From Paramesorhizobium endophyticum (GTDB taxonomy: Bacteria; Pseudomonadota; Alphaproteobacteria; Rhizobiales; Rhizobiaceae): DNA of 64,000 bases. Shown in pieces: positions 51,726-61,437 of this stretch. Made by a program: the position numbers and the translations under genes. The notes beneath the pieces are model-generated. The model worked only from the letters and a program-made list of their open reading frames with translations. It was not told the DNA's origin and searched no databases. Where the stretch lies: NCBI RefSeq assembly GCF_014640615.1, contig NZ_BMHH01000019.1:1-64000 (forward strand). The letters run 5' to 3'. Every line of letters begins with the position of its first letter. Position 1 is the first letter of the stretch.

Positions 51726-52430
51726 AACAGCGAAAGCCCAGCTTCGCATACTCTCGGGCTGCTACCGCTCGACCGACGACGCGCGCTACGTCCCCGACAC
51801 CACCATCTTATACGTGAGCCTGGTTTCCGCTGCGCGGATCGAACTAAATTGGTTGACGGCCTCGCTGTCTCGTTGATCAAAAGGTACTCCAAGAGGCTAC
51901 AAGCGCCTCTTCAGAATGCCGTGCGGCAATCCTGCGCAATAAAAAGCCGCTTCTGTCAGACAGAACGGTTATTGAATTATGCTGGAACTGATTGCGGAGG
52001 CACGCAACCTCCGATACCGACACTCGCTGGTGGTTCCTGTGTGACGGCCTTGCGCCAAAACGCTCAAGCGCATCTGCCAAGCTCTCCAATCCGTTAACTG
52101 CCCTCCCCGTCGGATCCATGAATTGGACGCTCATCTCGATAACGCGCGCGTCCTGACTATTCTCCTGCTGTCTTGACAAAACAAAAGAACAGGCCAACCT
52201 AGGCAGATGAACACGATGCGCGCCATAGTTTTCCGGATTCATCCGATCGCAGATTTGTAACCCCTTGGGCTCGGCCATGTGCGCCCCGAGCTCCGGGGGT
52301 GCGCGTTCAGGCTGCAATCTCGTGCAGCCATATCTGCCAAGGCGCCACCAGCAGAACATCGACACGACCGAGACAGCGCAGCTTTGCGCTGACGACGTTC
52401 GTGTGCCGACCTAGGAGATACCCAGCCGTC

Positions 52431-52880
52431 ATGACCCAGCCAAAGAATAGCCGCCGCAAACCAAGAATTGTCGTCAGCGACATTGACTACAAACGACTCA
52501 CGGATCTCGCCACCGGCGCTGAGAGCCGGTTTCCGGAGGTCGCCGAAGAACTGCTGGCCGAATTGGACAGGGCGCATGTCGTCGTGGCCGGCAGCGTGGC
52601 GGCGAAAGTCGTCCGGATGGGATCGACCGTGGAGTTCCGCTCGGACAGCGCCCAGCAGCGGCGGGTGACGCTTGTGTACCCCGGCGAAGCCGACATCGCA
52701 CAAAACAGGATATCGATTCTCACGCCAATCGGCGCAGCACTTATTGGTCTGTCGACAGGTCAATCGATCACATGGACCGCTCGTGATGGCCGGGAGCATG
52801 AACTGACGGTCATTGCCGTCGAACAGCGCCATTCACCCCTTGTTGTCTCTGCATACGAACAGCAGCGGTCTGTACTATGA
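52431..52880 (+). CDS. rnk: Nucleoside diphosphate kinase regulator Rnk
   Basis: 149 residues: a short Rnk N-terminal coiled segment (RKPRIVVSDIDYKRLTDLAT, AEELLAELDRAHVV) and a C-terminal GreA/GreB FKBP-like domain (VVRMGSTVEFRSDSAQQRRV, TLVYPGEADIAQNRISILTP, IGAALIGLSTGQSITW). Rnk binds RNA polymerase through this fold. Start chosen at MTQPKNSRRKPRIVV, with AGGAG 13 bases upstream. A second, diverged copy follows at 53090. Confidence 0.9.
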   Translation: MTQPKNSRRKPRIVVSDIDYKRLTDLATGAESRFPEVAEELLAELDRAHVVVAGSVAAKVVRMGSTVEFRSDSAQQRRVTLVYPGEADIAQNRISILTPIGAALIGLSTGQSITWTARDGREHELTVIAVEQRHSPLVVSAYEQQRSVL

Positions 52881-53089
52881 TAGTGCAACAGTGATTTGAG
52901 ACTTACGATATGCAATTTTTTATTATCCGCAATGAACTGATTTTTCGCTCAGGCCGTTTGATCGCAGGCGCTTGGCCCCTGGCGCGGCGTTAAGGAGACG
53001 CACGCCGGGCCAGGGGACGGATCCTTCCACACAAGCGGATCTAACCTCGGTGCATCGTGCTCCATGGCACGGTGTGGCGGAGATGTATC

Positions 53090-53638
53090 ATGTCCAAACT
53101 GCCTCGTTGCCAGCTGACGACGAAGGATTTCAGCATCCTCGAAGTGCTGCTCGAGCGAGACGCTCATCATGACGAAGCGTTCCTTCGTCTGCTGCGCCAA
53201 AAACTCTCGGTCGCGACCATCCTATTTCAGGACGACATTTGGCCCGATGTCGCAACGATCAACAGCCGCGTCGGGTTCACGGTTGACGGCAACCGCACAG
53301 ATAACCGGATCCTCGCCTATGGTGACGACGGTGCTGTTCCGGGGCTCACCCTGCCTGTCACAACCATTCGCGGCCTCGCATTGCTGGGATTGACAGCCGG
53401 CGAGACGATCGTGATCGAGCGATCGGACGGCGGAAGCGAGGAGGTTCGTCTCGACAAGGTTTGTCATCAGCCCCAAGCCAACCGGAAGGATCGATTGAAT
53501 CAACAGACGCCAACCAACGCCACGTTGGGACAGCAATCGTCCGTCCTCGCATTTGAGGCTCGCCGCAAGCCGACACCAGTCAATCCCGAACCGCGGATCG
53601 ACCCGGATGACGATGATCCCGGGCCGCGTGCGGCGTAG
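53090..53638 (+). CDS. Rnk/GreA-fold protein, diverged paralogue with C-terminal extension
   Basis: 182 residues. The first 130 follow the neighbouring Rnk (LTTKDFSILEVLLERDAHHD, VATINSRVGFTVDGNRTDNR, ILAYGDDGAVPGLTLPVTTI, RGLALLGLTAGETIVIERSD). About 50 residues are added at the C-terminus, polar and proline/aspartate-rich, ending RIDPDDDDPGPRAA and probably disordered. A GGAG site precedes the ATG. The N-terminal coiled coil that reaches into the polymerase is short. Probably an RNA polymerase-binding regulator of unknown target. Confidence 0.82.
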   Translation: MSKLPRCQLTTKDFSILEVLLERDAHHDEAFLRLLRQKLSVATILFQDDIWPDVATINSRVGFTVDGNRTDNRILAYGDDGAVPGLTLPVTTIRGLALLGLTAGETIVIERSDGGSEEVRLDKVCHQPQANRKDRLNQQTPTNATLGQQSSVLAFEARRKPTPVNPEPRIDPDDDDPGPRAA

Positions 53639-53670
53639 CCACGAGCTTGTTCAAACTGCAGTGTCTCGGT

Positions 53671-54738
53671 TCAATCCAACGCGGGCAAAAAGCGCGCGGC
53701 TTCCGGCGCCCAGCCGAAGCGGATGTTTGTGCCGACTTGCACATCGGCGGCCTGAGCGGGAGAGCGAGCGATGATTTCCTGTTCGCCTGCGTCGATGATG
53801 ACGCGCAGATCAGAGCCGCCATAGACCGTTTCGCGCACGCGGCCTTCGCAAAGGCCCGCGCCGAGGGTGATCGCCTCGGGGCGCACGACAATTGCACCCT
53901 TGGCGCCATCGGCGGGAACGGCGCCTGCAATTGCAAATGTCCCGAGCGCTGTCTGAAGCGCGCTATCCCTAACCGTGCCGCGGATGATCGAGGAGATTCC
54001 GATGAAGTCTGCCACGAACAGGTTTTCCGGCTCCTCGTACATCTGGCGAGGCGTGCCGAGCTGGGCGATCTTGCCATTGTTCATCAGGCAGATGCGGTCG
54101 GAGAGCGCCAGCGCTTCCTGTTGGTCGTGGGTGACAAAGATGATCGTGGCGCCGGTCTCGCGATGGATGCGCTTGATCTCGATCTGCATCACCTCGCGAA
54201 GTTTGGCGTCGAGAGCGCCGAGCGGTTCGTCCATCAGGATAATGGCAGGATCGTAGACGAGGCAGCGCGCCAGCGCGACACGCTGTTGCTGGCCGCCGGA
54301 CAGTTGCGATGGGGAGCGGTCGGTGGCATGGGCAAGCCCCACTGTTTCGAGCGCTTGCGCAACTTTCGCATCGATCTCGGCCTTGCGCAGTCCGCGCATT
54401 TTCAAGGCGAAGCCAACATTCTCAGCCACCGTCATGTGCGGGAAGAGCGCATAATTCTGAAACACGACGCCGATATCACGCTTGTTGACCGGCGCGTAGG
54501 TCTGGTCCTTTCCATCGATGAACACCGAGCCGGCGCTGGGATCCTGCAATCCGCAGATGAGCTGAAGAAGGGTCGTCTTACCCGAGCCGGACGGTCCGAG
54601 CAGCGTAAGCAGTTCGCCTTTGCGGACTTCGAGATCGACGTGATCAAGCGCTGTGACGTGGCCATAGATCTTCGCTAGGCCCTGCACCTTGAGCTTGGTA
54701 TCGGATGTGCGGCTGGATGCAACTGACATGTCGAACAT
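53671..54738 (-). CDS. ABC transporter ATP-binding protein, spermidine/opine (PotA) type
   Basis: A 355-residue ATPase of a polyamine/opine-class importer. Walker A GPSGSGKTT, Q-loop VVFQNYALFPHMTV, signature LSGGQQQRVALARCLVYDPA, Walker B IILMDEPLGALDAKLRE and the switch His (FVTHDQQEALALSD) are present. A C-terminal TOBE domain begins near 270. The start at 54738 has AAAGGAACC before it; ATGs at 54780 and 54777 are open but lack this. It is the last gene of the LysR-GH3-deacylase-importer operon. Confidence 0.94.
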   Translation of the reverse strand: MFDMSVASSRTSDTKLKVQGLAKIYGHVTALDHVDLEVRKGELLTLLGPSGSGKTTLLQLICGLQDPSAGSVFIDGKDQTYAPVNKRDIGVVFQNYALFPHMTVAENVGFALKMRGLRKAEIDAKVAQALETVGLAHATDRSPSQLSGGQQQRVALARCLVYDPAIILMDEPLGALDAKLREVMQIEIKRIHRETGATIIFVTHDQQEALALSDRICLMNNGKIAQLGTPRQMYEEPENLFVADFIGISSIIRGTVRDSALQTALGTFAIAGAVPADGAKGAIVVRPEAITLGAGLCEGRVRETVYGGSDLRVIIDAGEQEIIARSPAQAADVQVGTNIRFGWAPEAARFLPALD

Positions 54739-54779
54739 GGTTCCTTTGGTCGTGATTGAGAGGAAGGGTGCGCGCATCA

Positions 54780-56516
54780 TCAGCGCGGCCTTGCCCTTTC
54801 AGCAATGACGAAGAGCACAGTCACCACCGCCACGATGAAGACCGAGGCCGCGGCCAGAGTCGGGGAGATGCTGAGGATAATGTCGTCCCACATCTGCTTG
54901 GGCAGGGTCTGTTTGATGCCGGCGCCCACGAAGAGAGCAATGGTCAGCTCTTCGAAAGAGTGAAGCAGACCAAAGAGGAAGGCCGCGACGGCTCCACCTT
55001 TCACCAATGGCAGGAGCACCAGGCGAAGCTGCTGCCAGCGGCTGGCGCCCAGAGTGGCGGCGGCCTGCAGGAGGCGCCAATCGACGCCGCGAAAAGTTGT
55101 CAGGAGAATGACGAACACCACCGGGATAGCCGACAGTGTGTGACCGAGCACGATGCCGGAATCAGTGGCGATCAACCCGACTTTCGCCATGACATAGAAC
55201 AAGGAGACGCCGATCACGATGTTCGGCACGACCATAGGCAGCATGAAAGACAGGAATACCAGCCCACCCATTTTGCGCTGCGAGCGGGCCAGACCATAAG
55301 CGCCCATGCCCGCAATGATCGTGGCAAAGATACCGGTTGCAATCGCGATGACCATAGAGCGCATCGTCGCGCCCATCCATTGCTCAGAGCCGAGATAAGC
55401 TTCGAACCAGCGCAGTGAAAAGCTCTTGGGTGGGAATTCCAGGAAGCTTGACCCGGAGAAAGCCATGGGCGGGAAGGCAAGGACCGGGACGATGAGCACG
55501 GCAATGGTGAGCCAGACAAACACCGTGAAGGCTCCCTTGCCGAGGCGCGCCGGCAGAAGGCGGGCGAAGAGGTCACTGACCGTCGCCGCGATTTCGATGA
55601 TCCAGCTGCCGATGGTACCGACGATGCCACCACGCTTCAGCGCCGCCCCATTGCCGGAAATCGCCGACATGCCGAAAAGGCGGTCGTAAAGCGCGATGGT
55701 AATCAGAGTGACGGCCAGCAGGAGTGCCGCAAGCGCTCCCGCAAGACGAAGATTGAAAAGCTTTTGCACCTGCGTGATCATCATCTGGCCGATAACGGTC
55801 TCGTTCGGGGATCCGAGCAACGCTGGCGTAATGAAGAATCCAAGCCCCATGACGAAGATCAGCAGGCCCGCCGCGGCGACGCCCGGCATGGAAAGCGGCA
55901 CAAAGATGCGCCAGAAGGACTGGCTGCGGCTTGCGCCCATCGTCATAGCCGCGGGGATAAGCCGGTTGTCGATCGACAGCATCGTCGGCAGCATGGTCAG
56001 GATAGCAATGGGCAGCATGGCGTGCGCCATGCCGAACACGACAGCCCCCCGACCATAGAGCAGGTTGAGTTCGGTACCGAATCCCATGCCCACGAGCAGC
56101 TGCGCGACGATCCCTTTACGCGCCAGAAGCACGATCCAGGCAAAATTCTTCAGAAGCGGGCTCACCCAAAACGGCAGTAGAACGAGCCACATCGCCATGC
56201 GCCGGCGACGCTCTTGCATGCCTGCCAGCCAAAAAGCGATTGGATAACCGACCAGAAGACAGACCAGCGTTACTTGCGCGGCAATCGCGAAAGTGTTGGC
56301 CATGACCTTCACATAGACCCCGGCCGAAAACATCTGCTCATAGACAGACAGATCGAACGCGCCCGATTTGGGATTGACGAAAGATTGCCAGATGAGCGCG
56401 CCTGCCGGAAGGATCAGCAACAGCGCCATATAGACAAGCCCAGGCGTCGAGAGCCACAGGCTGTCCAGCCTCGCGCGCGGCCTCTTGAATGTGTCTTTGA
56501 CGGTAAGTTCAGCCAT
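54780..56516 (-). CDS. ABC transporter permease, fused PotB-PotC type
   Basis: A 578-residue inner-membrane permease in which two usual subunits are joined. The first half has the EAA-type loop (PAAMTMGASRSQSFWRIFVP) and the second its counterpart (AAATLGASRWQQLRLVLLPL). Each half has about six membrane segments, separated by a linker near 300-330. Fused permeases of this class are known in iron(III) and some opine/polyamine importers. It lies between the binding-protein gene and the ATPase gene. Confidence 0.92.
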   Translation of the reverse strand: MAELTVKDTFKRPRARLDSLWLSTPGLVYMALLLILPAGALIWQSFVNPKSGAFDLSVYEQMFSAGVYVKVMANTFAIAAQVTLVCLLVGYPIAFWLAGMQERRRRMAMWLVLLPFWVSPLLKNFAWIVLLARKGIVAQLLVGMGFGTELNLLYGRGAVVFGMAHAMLPIAILTMLPTMLSIDNRLIPAAMTMGASRSQSFWRIFVPLSMPGVAAAGLLIFVMGLGFFITPALLGSPNETVIGQMMITQVQKLFNLRLAGALAALLLAVTLITIALYDRLFGMSAISGNGAALKRGGIVGTIGSWIIEIAATVSDLFARLLPARLGKGAFTVFVWLTIAVLIVPVLAFPPMAFSGSSFLEFPPKSFSLRWFEAYLGSEQWMGATMRSMVIAIATGIFATIIAGMGAYGLARSQRKMGGLVFLSFMLPMVVPNIVIGVSLFYVMAKVGLIATDSGIVLGHTLSAIPVVFVILLTTFRGVDWRLLQAAATLGASRWQQLRLVLLPLVKGGAVAAFLFGLLHSFEELTIALFVGAGIKQTLPKQMWDDIILSISPTLAAASVFIVAVVTVLFVIAERARPR

Positions 56517-56578
56517 GGAAATTCCGTGTGTTGAAATGGCCCGTTCAACTCGCGCGAGCCACCCTTACCAAGAGATAA

Positions 56579-56602
56579 CGGCCCCGTTCAGAGACGAGGC
56601 CG
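56579..56602 (-). terminator. Intercistronic hairpin between binding-protein and permease genes
   Basis: On the minus strand CGGCCTCGT (56602-56594) pairs with ACGGGGCCG (56587-56579) with one G-T pair, around a six-base loop. It is 27 bp past the binding-protein stop. Such hairpins commonly stabilise the upstream message or cut read-through, giving more binding protein than permease. Confidence 0.55.
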
Positions 56603-56629
56603 CAAGTTTCGGTGGCCGGTCGGCGACAA

Positions 56630-57700
56630 TTAGCTGAGAATCCACTGCTCGAAACGCTGGGTCAGCTCATCCTGATGCTCGGCCCAGTACCCGGCGTTGA
56701 GAACGGTTAAGCCCTTGATGTTGTCCGGTGCAGTGGGCAGGAGAGTAGCCTTTTCGGCGCTCAGATACTCATAGGCCTTCATATTGGTCGGCCCGCAGGC
56801 CAGGATGTCCGTATAAGCAGCCTGCCGCTTGCCATCCAGGCACCACTCGATGAACTTGCGAGCGAGGTCGGCTTTCTCAGTATTCCCGGCGATGGTCCAG
56901 CCATCGATGTTGAAAAGGCCGCCGTTCCAGACGATGCCGGCGGGTGCACCGGCGCTGATGGCGGCCTGTGCCCGGGTCGACCATGTGGACATCATATCCA
57001 GTTCGCCATCTTTGAGCAGCTGTGTCGCATGAGCCCCCGAAGTCCACCAGATGTTGATGTGAGACTTGATCTTGTCGAGGCTTGCGAAGGCTCGCTCGAC
57101 ATCCAATGGATAGAGTTTGTCAAGCGGCACGCCATCGGCGAGAAGCGCCATTTCAAGCGTCGTGATCGGGCTGCGCCACAGACCACGACGCCCCTTGAAA
57201 GCTTCGACGTTCCAGAAGTCGGCCCAGCTGGCCGGGACCTTCTTCATGGTATCCTTGCGATAAGCCATAGCCAGCGCAAAGATCGCGACACCTGCGAAGT
57301 CCGGCTCAAAGGTGTTCGGGACGAAGTCTTGCTTGTTCGGAACTTCGATGTTGAGCGGCAACATATATTGATCGCCGAGCTGGCGTATGCGCAAAACATG
57401 TTCCGGCGTCATCAGCGAGACATCGAACAACTTCGTGTCGGTATCGATGGCCATTTTGTATTGCGGGATAGGGTCGGGCTCGTTGGTGTTGGTCTGGATA
57501 ACGACGCCGGTCTCCGCGGTGAACGTATCGTAGAAAGCGACCTTGAAACCTTCGTAGAACGCGCCGCCCATGTCGCGAACGGTTAGAGTCTGGCCGGCGA
57601 AGGCGCGCGAGCCTTTCAGGATCATCGGCGCTGCCAGGCCGACGGCGGCAATGCTGGTTGACGCCTTCAGAAAACCACGGCGTGAGAAATTATTGTTCAT
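56630..57700 (-). CDS. ABC transporter substrate-binding protein, spermidine/opine (PotD) type
   Basis: A 356-residue periplasmic binding protein with a twin-arginine signal (SRRGFLKASTSIAAVGLAAP, cleavage near AFA). The mature part follows the PotD/PotF pattern (LTVRDMGGAFYEGFKVAFYD, then ETGVVIQTNT; WADFWNVEAFKGRRGLWRSP; LARKFIEWCLDGKRQAAYTD; CGPTNMKAYEYLS). The ligand is unknown, although mannopine/agropine importers of Agrobacterium belong to the same class. The gene follows the deacylase after 97 bp. Confidence 0.93.
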   Translation of the reverse strand: MNNNFSRRGFLKASTSIAAVGLAAPMILKGSRAFAGQTLTVRDMGGAFYEGFKVAFYDTFTAETGVVIQTNTNEPDPIPQYKMAIDTDTKLFDVSLMTPEHVLRIRQLGDQYMLPLNIEVPNKQDFVPNTFEPDFAGVAIFALAMAYRKDTMKKVPASWADFWNVEAFKGRRGLWRSPITTLEMALLADGVPLDKLYPLDVERAFASLDKIKSHINIWWTSGAHATQLLKDGELDMMSTWSTRAQAAISAGAPAGIVWNGGLFNIDGWTIAGNTEKADLARKFIEWCLDGKRQAAYTDILACGPTNMKAYEYLSAEKATLLPTAPDNIKGLTVLNAGYWAEHQDELTQRFEQWILS

Positions 57701-57797
57701 TTTTTGCCCTCCGGCTGTTGTTCAACCCTCGTCACCGTACATCTCGCATCATTGCGGCTTAGGTAAATTACATTTTTCCGTGCATTTGCTTTGGCTC

Positions 57798-58973
57798 CTA
57801 CGAAGTAGCGCCAAGGTAGCCCCGGCAGAACCGGTCGACAGCGCGCGCGAGAACAGCATCACAAAGCGCTAACTGGCTTTCCGCGATAAATTCGTCGGGA
57901 CAATGGCCCTGCTCCATGTTGCCGGGCCCGCAAATGATCACTGGCGCTTCAAGCGCCTGTGCGAAAAGCCCGGCTTCCGTGCCAAAGCTCAGCCGGCAAT
58001 GGGGCGTTCCCGCTGGCAGGCAACCTGCAAATGCCAGCACAGCAGGATCATCCGCATCGGTGGCAAGTCCGGGATAGTTGCCCGTGTCTTTCACGTCCAG
58101 CGCAGCTTCTGCGAAGCGTGCCCGATAAGGCTCAACGACCGCCTCGCCAATTTTTCGGATGCGCTCGGCTAGGGCTAACGGGTCGTCTGCCGCCATCACT
58201 CGGCATTCCATCAACATCTCGGCCTTGTCCGGCACAAGGTTGACGGCAGTGCCGCCGGCAAGCCTGCCGACATGAACCGTTGCGTAAGGCACGGAATAGT
58301 CTGGCTCACGCAGACCATGGGCCTCGATTTCGTCCTGCAGCCGACGCAGCCTAGAGATGAAATCAGTGGCGATATGCAGGGCATTGAGTGCAAGGGGCGC
58401 CTCCGCCGAATGACGTGGCACACCAGTGGCTGTCACGCGGAAGGCCATCTTGCCCTTGTGTCCAAGGCCAAGCTGCATCGAGGTCGGTTCTCCGACCACA
58501 ATCAGGTCGGGTCGAATGCCTCGGGCGTCGATATCGTCGATCATCGGCCGCACGCCAACACACCCAATCTCCTCGTCATACGAGATGGCGATCCAGAGCG
58601 GTGCGGTAAAACGAACCGAATGAAGCTTTTCCCCCAGGGCCATTACCGAAGCCACGAACCCTTTCATGTCCGCACTGCCGCGTCCATAAAGGCGTCTCTC
58701 CCTTCTGGTCATCGCAAACGGAGGAACTGTCCAGTCTTGCCCCGCAACCGGGACGACATCAACGTGACCGGAGAGCATCAGCCCGCCGGGAACATCCGGC
58801 CCGAACCGGGCAAGCAGTGAAGCCTTCTGTCCAGTTTCATCCGGGAAACGCTCGCAGATCGCCCCGGCTTTCATGAGCGCGGCCTCGATCTCGGTGATCA
58901 GCGGCAGGTTCGTGTCGGCGCTGATAGTGGGATGGGCGATCAGTCGGCCAAGCCAGTCCTCGGTGGGCGTCAC
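57798..58973 (-). CDS. M20 metallopeptidase/deacylase (ArgE-like)
   Basis: 391 residues of the ArgE/DapE group of zinc amidohydrolases. Metal ligands are visible: the first His and Asp in SGHVDVVPVAGQDW, GRGSADMKGFVASVMALGEK, DEEIGCVGVRPMIDD with the catalytic Glu, the Glu in VVGEPTSMQLGLGHKGKMAF and the last His in EQGHCPDEFIAESQ. The dimerisation domain lies near 175-285. ArgE acts on N-acetylornithine, but the context points to deacylation of an imported conjugate. The start overlaps the GH3 stop by four bases (ATGA). Confidence 0.9.
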   Translation of the reverse strand: MTPTEDWLGRLIAHPTISADTNLPLITEIEAALMKAGAICERFPDETGQKASLLARFGPDVPGGLMLSGHVDVVPVAGQDWTVPPFAMTRRERRLYGRGSADMKGFVASVMALGEKLHSVRFTAPLWIAISYDEEIGCVGVRPMIDDIDARGIRPDLIVVGEPTSMQLGLGHKGKMAFRVTATGVPRHSAEAPLALNALHIATDFISRLRRLQDEIEAHGLREPDYSVPYATVHVGRLAGGTAVNLVPDKAEMLMECRVMAADDPLALAERIRKIGEAVVEPYRARFAEAALDVKDTGNYPGLATDADDPAVLAFAGCLPAGTPHCRLSFGTEAGLFAQALEAPVIICGPGNMEQGHCPDEFIAESQLALCDAVLARAVDRFCRGYLGATS

Positions 58974-61342
58974 AGACCTGCCTCCGCCGTATCCATGGCG
59001 GCATTGATCTCCTTGATCAGGCCGATGACTTCCGCTTCCGGGATCGACAAGCGGAGGCGCCGCTCAAGCGAGGTGAAGATGCCGAAAAAGGAGTTCGAGC
59101 AGTGATTGAGCATCCGCATCGCCTCCTCCGGGGAGATATTGCAACGGGCCGTCAGATAAGCACAGATGTGCTCGCAGGCTATGGAATTGGGCAGCACGTA
59201 AGCCGGTTGCGTGTCATAGGCCAACCGGCGGAAGGGCAACACCGAAGGCTTCAGCTTCAGACCGGCGACAAGCCGCGGATCGCGAGATGAGGCTCCGACG
59301 ACGAGGCGTGCATCGACGCCTTCCAGAACCCAGCGGCTTAATGCCGGGTCCCAGACAGCGAGATCGGAACCTTTGACTATCATCTCTACCCGCTTGCTTT
59401 CGCCGGGCTCAAGCATGGGTTTCGCAAAACCTTTCAGCTCCTGCGGAGAGCGCTTCAGGCGCTTGCCTGGTGCCTGAAGGTAAAGTTGAGCCACCTCAGC
59501 ACCGGCGCGCGCGCCTGTGTTGGTGATAGTGAAGCCGACGGCAATCTGGTCGTGCAAGCCGATTTCGGAAGCAGAGAGCGCCAAGTCCGAATAGGCGAAT
59601 TGTGTGTAGCTCAATCCATGGCCGAAGGGGAAAAGCGGATCGATATCCCGCAGATCGTAGGCTCGATAGCCGACATGGATGCCTTCGCCATAAATATGCC
59701 GGCCGTTCTCGCCCGGATAGTGCAGGAAGCCCGGCACGTCTGCCAGCCGCTTGGGGAAAGTCACCGAGAGCTTGCCCGACGGGTTGACCTTGCCGGTCAG
59801 CACGTCGGCGACCGCGCCGCCCATGGCCTGGCCGGAATAGAAGGTGACGAGCACTGCGCCCACTTTTTCGATCCACGGCATTTCGACGGCGTCCGGACAG
59901 GCGATGATGACCGCTACCTTTTGTGACACCGCGGCAAGCGCTGCGATCATCTCGTCCTGACCTGGGCCGAGCGCCAATGTCGTGCGATCGGAGCCCTCGC
60001 CATCATAGGCACCCTCCGTCGAGGTATAGACCAGAACCAGATCGGCCTTTGCCGCCATGTCAAGCGCTTCGGCGTCGGCCTCCGGGCAGAAAGTGATCTG
60101 ATGATCCGGACCGAGCGCGCGCTGTAACTGCTCCAGCGGCTGATCCACCATCGTCGGGATGGTCGTGGCGCAGCCGGATCCCTGGATGACGGGTGTTCCG
60201 GCATCGCGTCCGACCACAAGTATCCGCCGCATGGCAGAACTAACCGGAAGCAATCCTTCGTTGCGCACGAGCACCATAGAGGCAGCCGCCATGTTGCGGG
60301 CCTCAGTATGATGTTCCTCAGCGGTGTATACCGGCACCGGGGTTGCTGCGCCCGTGTTGCAGCGATCGATCAGATCGAGCATCCGCCTGCAGGAGAGATT
60401 GGCCGCTTCTGCTGGCACGGCACCGGACTGTAGGGCCGCAAGCAGGTCGGCTTTGCGCCGAGGGCTCTCCGGCATATCGAGGTCCCCACCCGCCATCAGC
60501 GAGGCCGGACGGTCCTTGATGCCATGCCAGTCCGAGACGACGATGCCGTCAAAGCCCCATTCCTGTCGCAGGACTTCGTTGAGAAGCCACGGATCCTCCG
60601 ACGCCTGAACACCATTGAGGCGGTTATAAGAGGACATGATTGTCCAGGGCTTGGACTGCTTGATGGCAATCTCGAACCCCTTGAGATAAATTTCCCGCAG
60701 GGCGCGCTCTTCCACAACACTATCCATTGTGGTTCGCTCAACCTCGGAATTGTTGCAGGCGAAGTGCTTCAGCGACGTGCCGACACCTTGAGACTGGATC
60801 CCATCGATCACGGCTGCGGCAAGCTTGCCGGTCACCAGCGGGTCTTCCGAATAGTATTCATAGGAGCGGCCAGCCAGCGGGGTTCGGCGCAAATTGATGC
60901 CCGGCCCCAGCAGCAGGTGAACGCCCATGGCGCGGCATTCCCTACCAAGCAGCGTGCCCAGACGGTGCATCAACGTCTCGTCCCAGCTATTGCCCATGGC
61001 CGAACCGTTGGGAAAACAGGTCGCGGGTTTCATTTCCCCCCAAGCGATGGCCACGTCACTGGCACGCTGATTGACCACCGACAAAAATGCGTCCAGTTCC
61101 ATACCACCGCGCTCGTCGCTGTCGATCTGCGGAATGGAATAGCGCACGCCGTAAGTGCCATCGGTCATGACGATGGGCTTGATCCCATAGGCGGGGATCC
61201 CTGCGGTCTTCCACATTCCAAACCCGGAAAGCAGATCAACCTTCTCCTCGTTGGTCATAGCTTCGATGAGGTGATCGGACGGATGATCAGCGACTGGGGT
61301 CTTGTTGGACAAGGATGCCTCCGTGATAGCGATAATGCGCAT
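58970..61342 (-). CDS. Glycoside hydrolase family 3 (beta-glucosidase type)
   Basis: A 790-residue cytoplasmic enzyme without signal peptide. The GH3 N-terminal barrel carries the conserved substrate-site and nucleophile motifs (MGVHLLLGPGINLRRTPLAG, RSYEYYSEDPLVTGKLAAAV, SLKHFACNNSE, FDGIVVSDWHGI with the nucleophile Asp). The C-terminal sandwich and the fibronectin-III-like domain follow (PLFPFGHGLSYTQFAYSDLA, AEVAQLYLQ). The last about 100 residues (YVLPNSIACEHICAYLTARC, SIPEAEVIGLIKEINAAMD) are an extension outside the usual GH3 domains. Overlap with the deacylase suggests the substrate is an imported glycoside that is then deacylated, or the reverse. Confidence 0.92.
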   Translation of the reverse strand: MRIIAITEASLSNKTPVADHPSDHLIEAMTNEEKVDLLSGFGMWKTAGIPAYGIKPIVMTDGTYGVRYSIPQIDSDERGGMELDAFLSVVNQRASDVAIAWGEMKPATCFPNGSAMGNSWDETLMHRLGTLLGRECRAMGVHLLLGPGINLRRTPLAGRSYEYYSEDPLVTGKLAAAVIDGIQSQGVGTSLKHFACNNSEVERTTMDSVVEERALREIYLKGFEIAIKQSKPWTIMSSYNRLNGVQASEDPWLLNEVLRQEWGFDGIVVSDWHGIKDRPASLMAGGDLDMPESPRRKADLLAALQSGAVPAEAANLSCRRMLDLIDRCNTGAATPVPVYTAEEHHTEARNMAAASMVLVRNEGLLPVSSAMRRILVVGRDAGTPVIQGSGCATTIPTMVDQPLEQLQRALGPDHQITFCPEADAEALDMAAKADLVLVYTSTEGAYDGEGSDRTTLALGPGQDEMIAALAAVSQKVAVIIACPDAVEMPWIEKVGAVLVTFYSGQAMGGAVADVLTGKVNPSGKLSVTFPKRLADVPGFLHYPGENGRHIYGEGIHVGYRAYDLRDIDPLFPFGHGLSYTQFAYSDLALSASEIGLHDQIAVGFTITNTGARAGAEVAQLYLQAPGKRLKRSPQELKGFAKPMLEPGESKRVEMIVKGSDLAVWDPALSRWVLEGVDARLVVGASSRDPRLVAGLKLKPSVLPFRRLAYDTQPAYVLPNSIACEHICAYLTARCNISPEEAMRMLNHCSNSFFGIFTSLERRLRLSIPEAEVIGLIKEINAAMDTAEAGL

Positions 61343-61437
61343 AGCGACTGCGCCGGTCGAATTGGCGCGGACACTTGCATTTGCGGAGGCAAAAGAAAAA
61401 TAAGATATTCAGAACTGGTGCTTTGAAAAAAGCGAGC

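Noticed and set aside
51877-52365. 162-residue minus-strand frame
   Set aside because: No ribosome site, no motif and no conserved composition; left unannotated.
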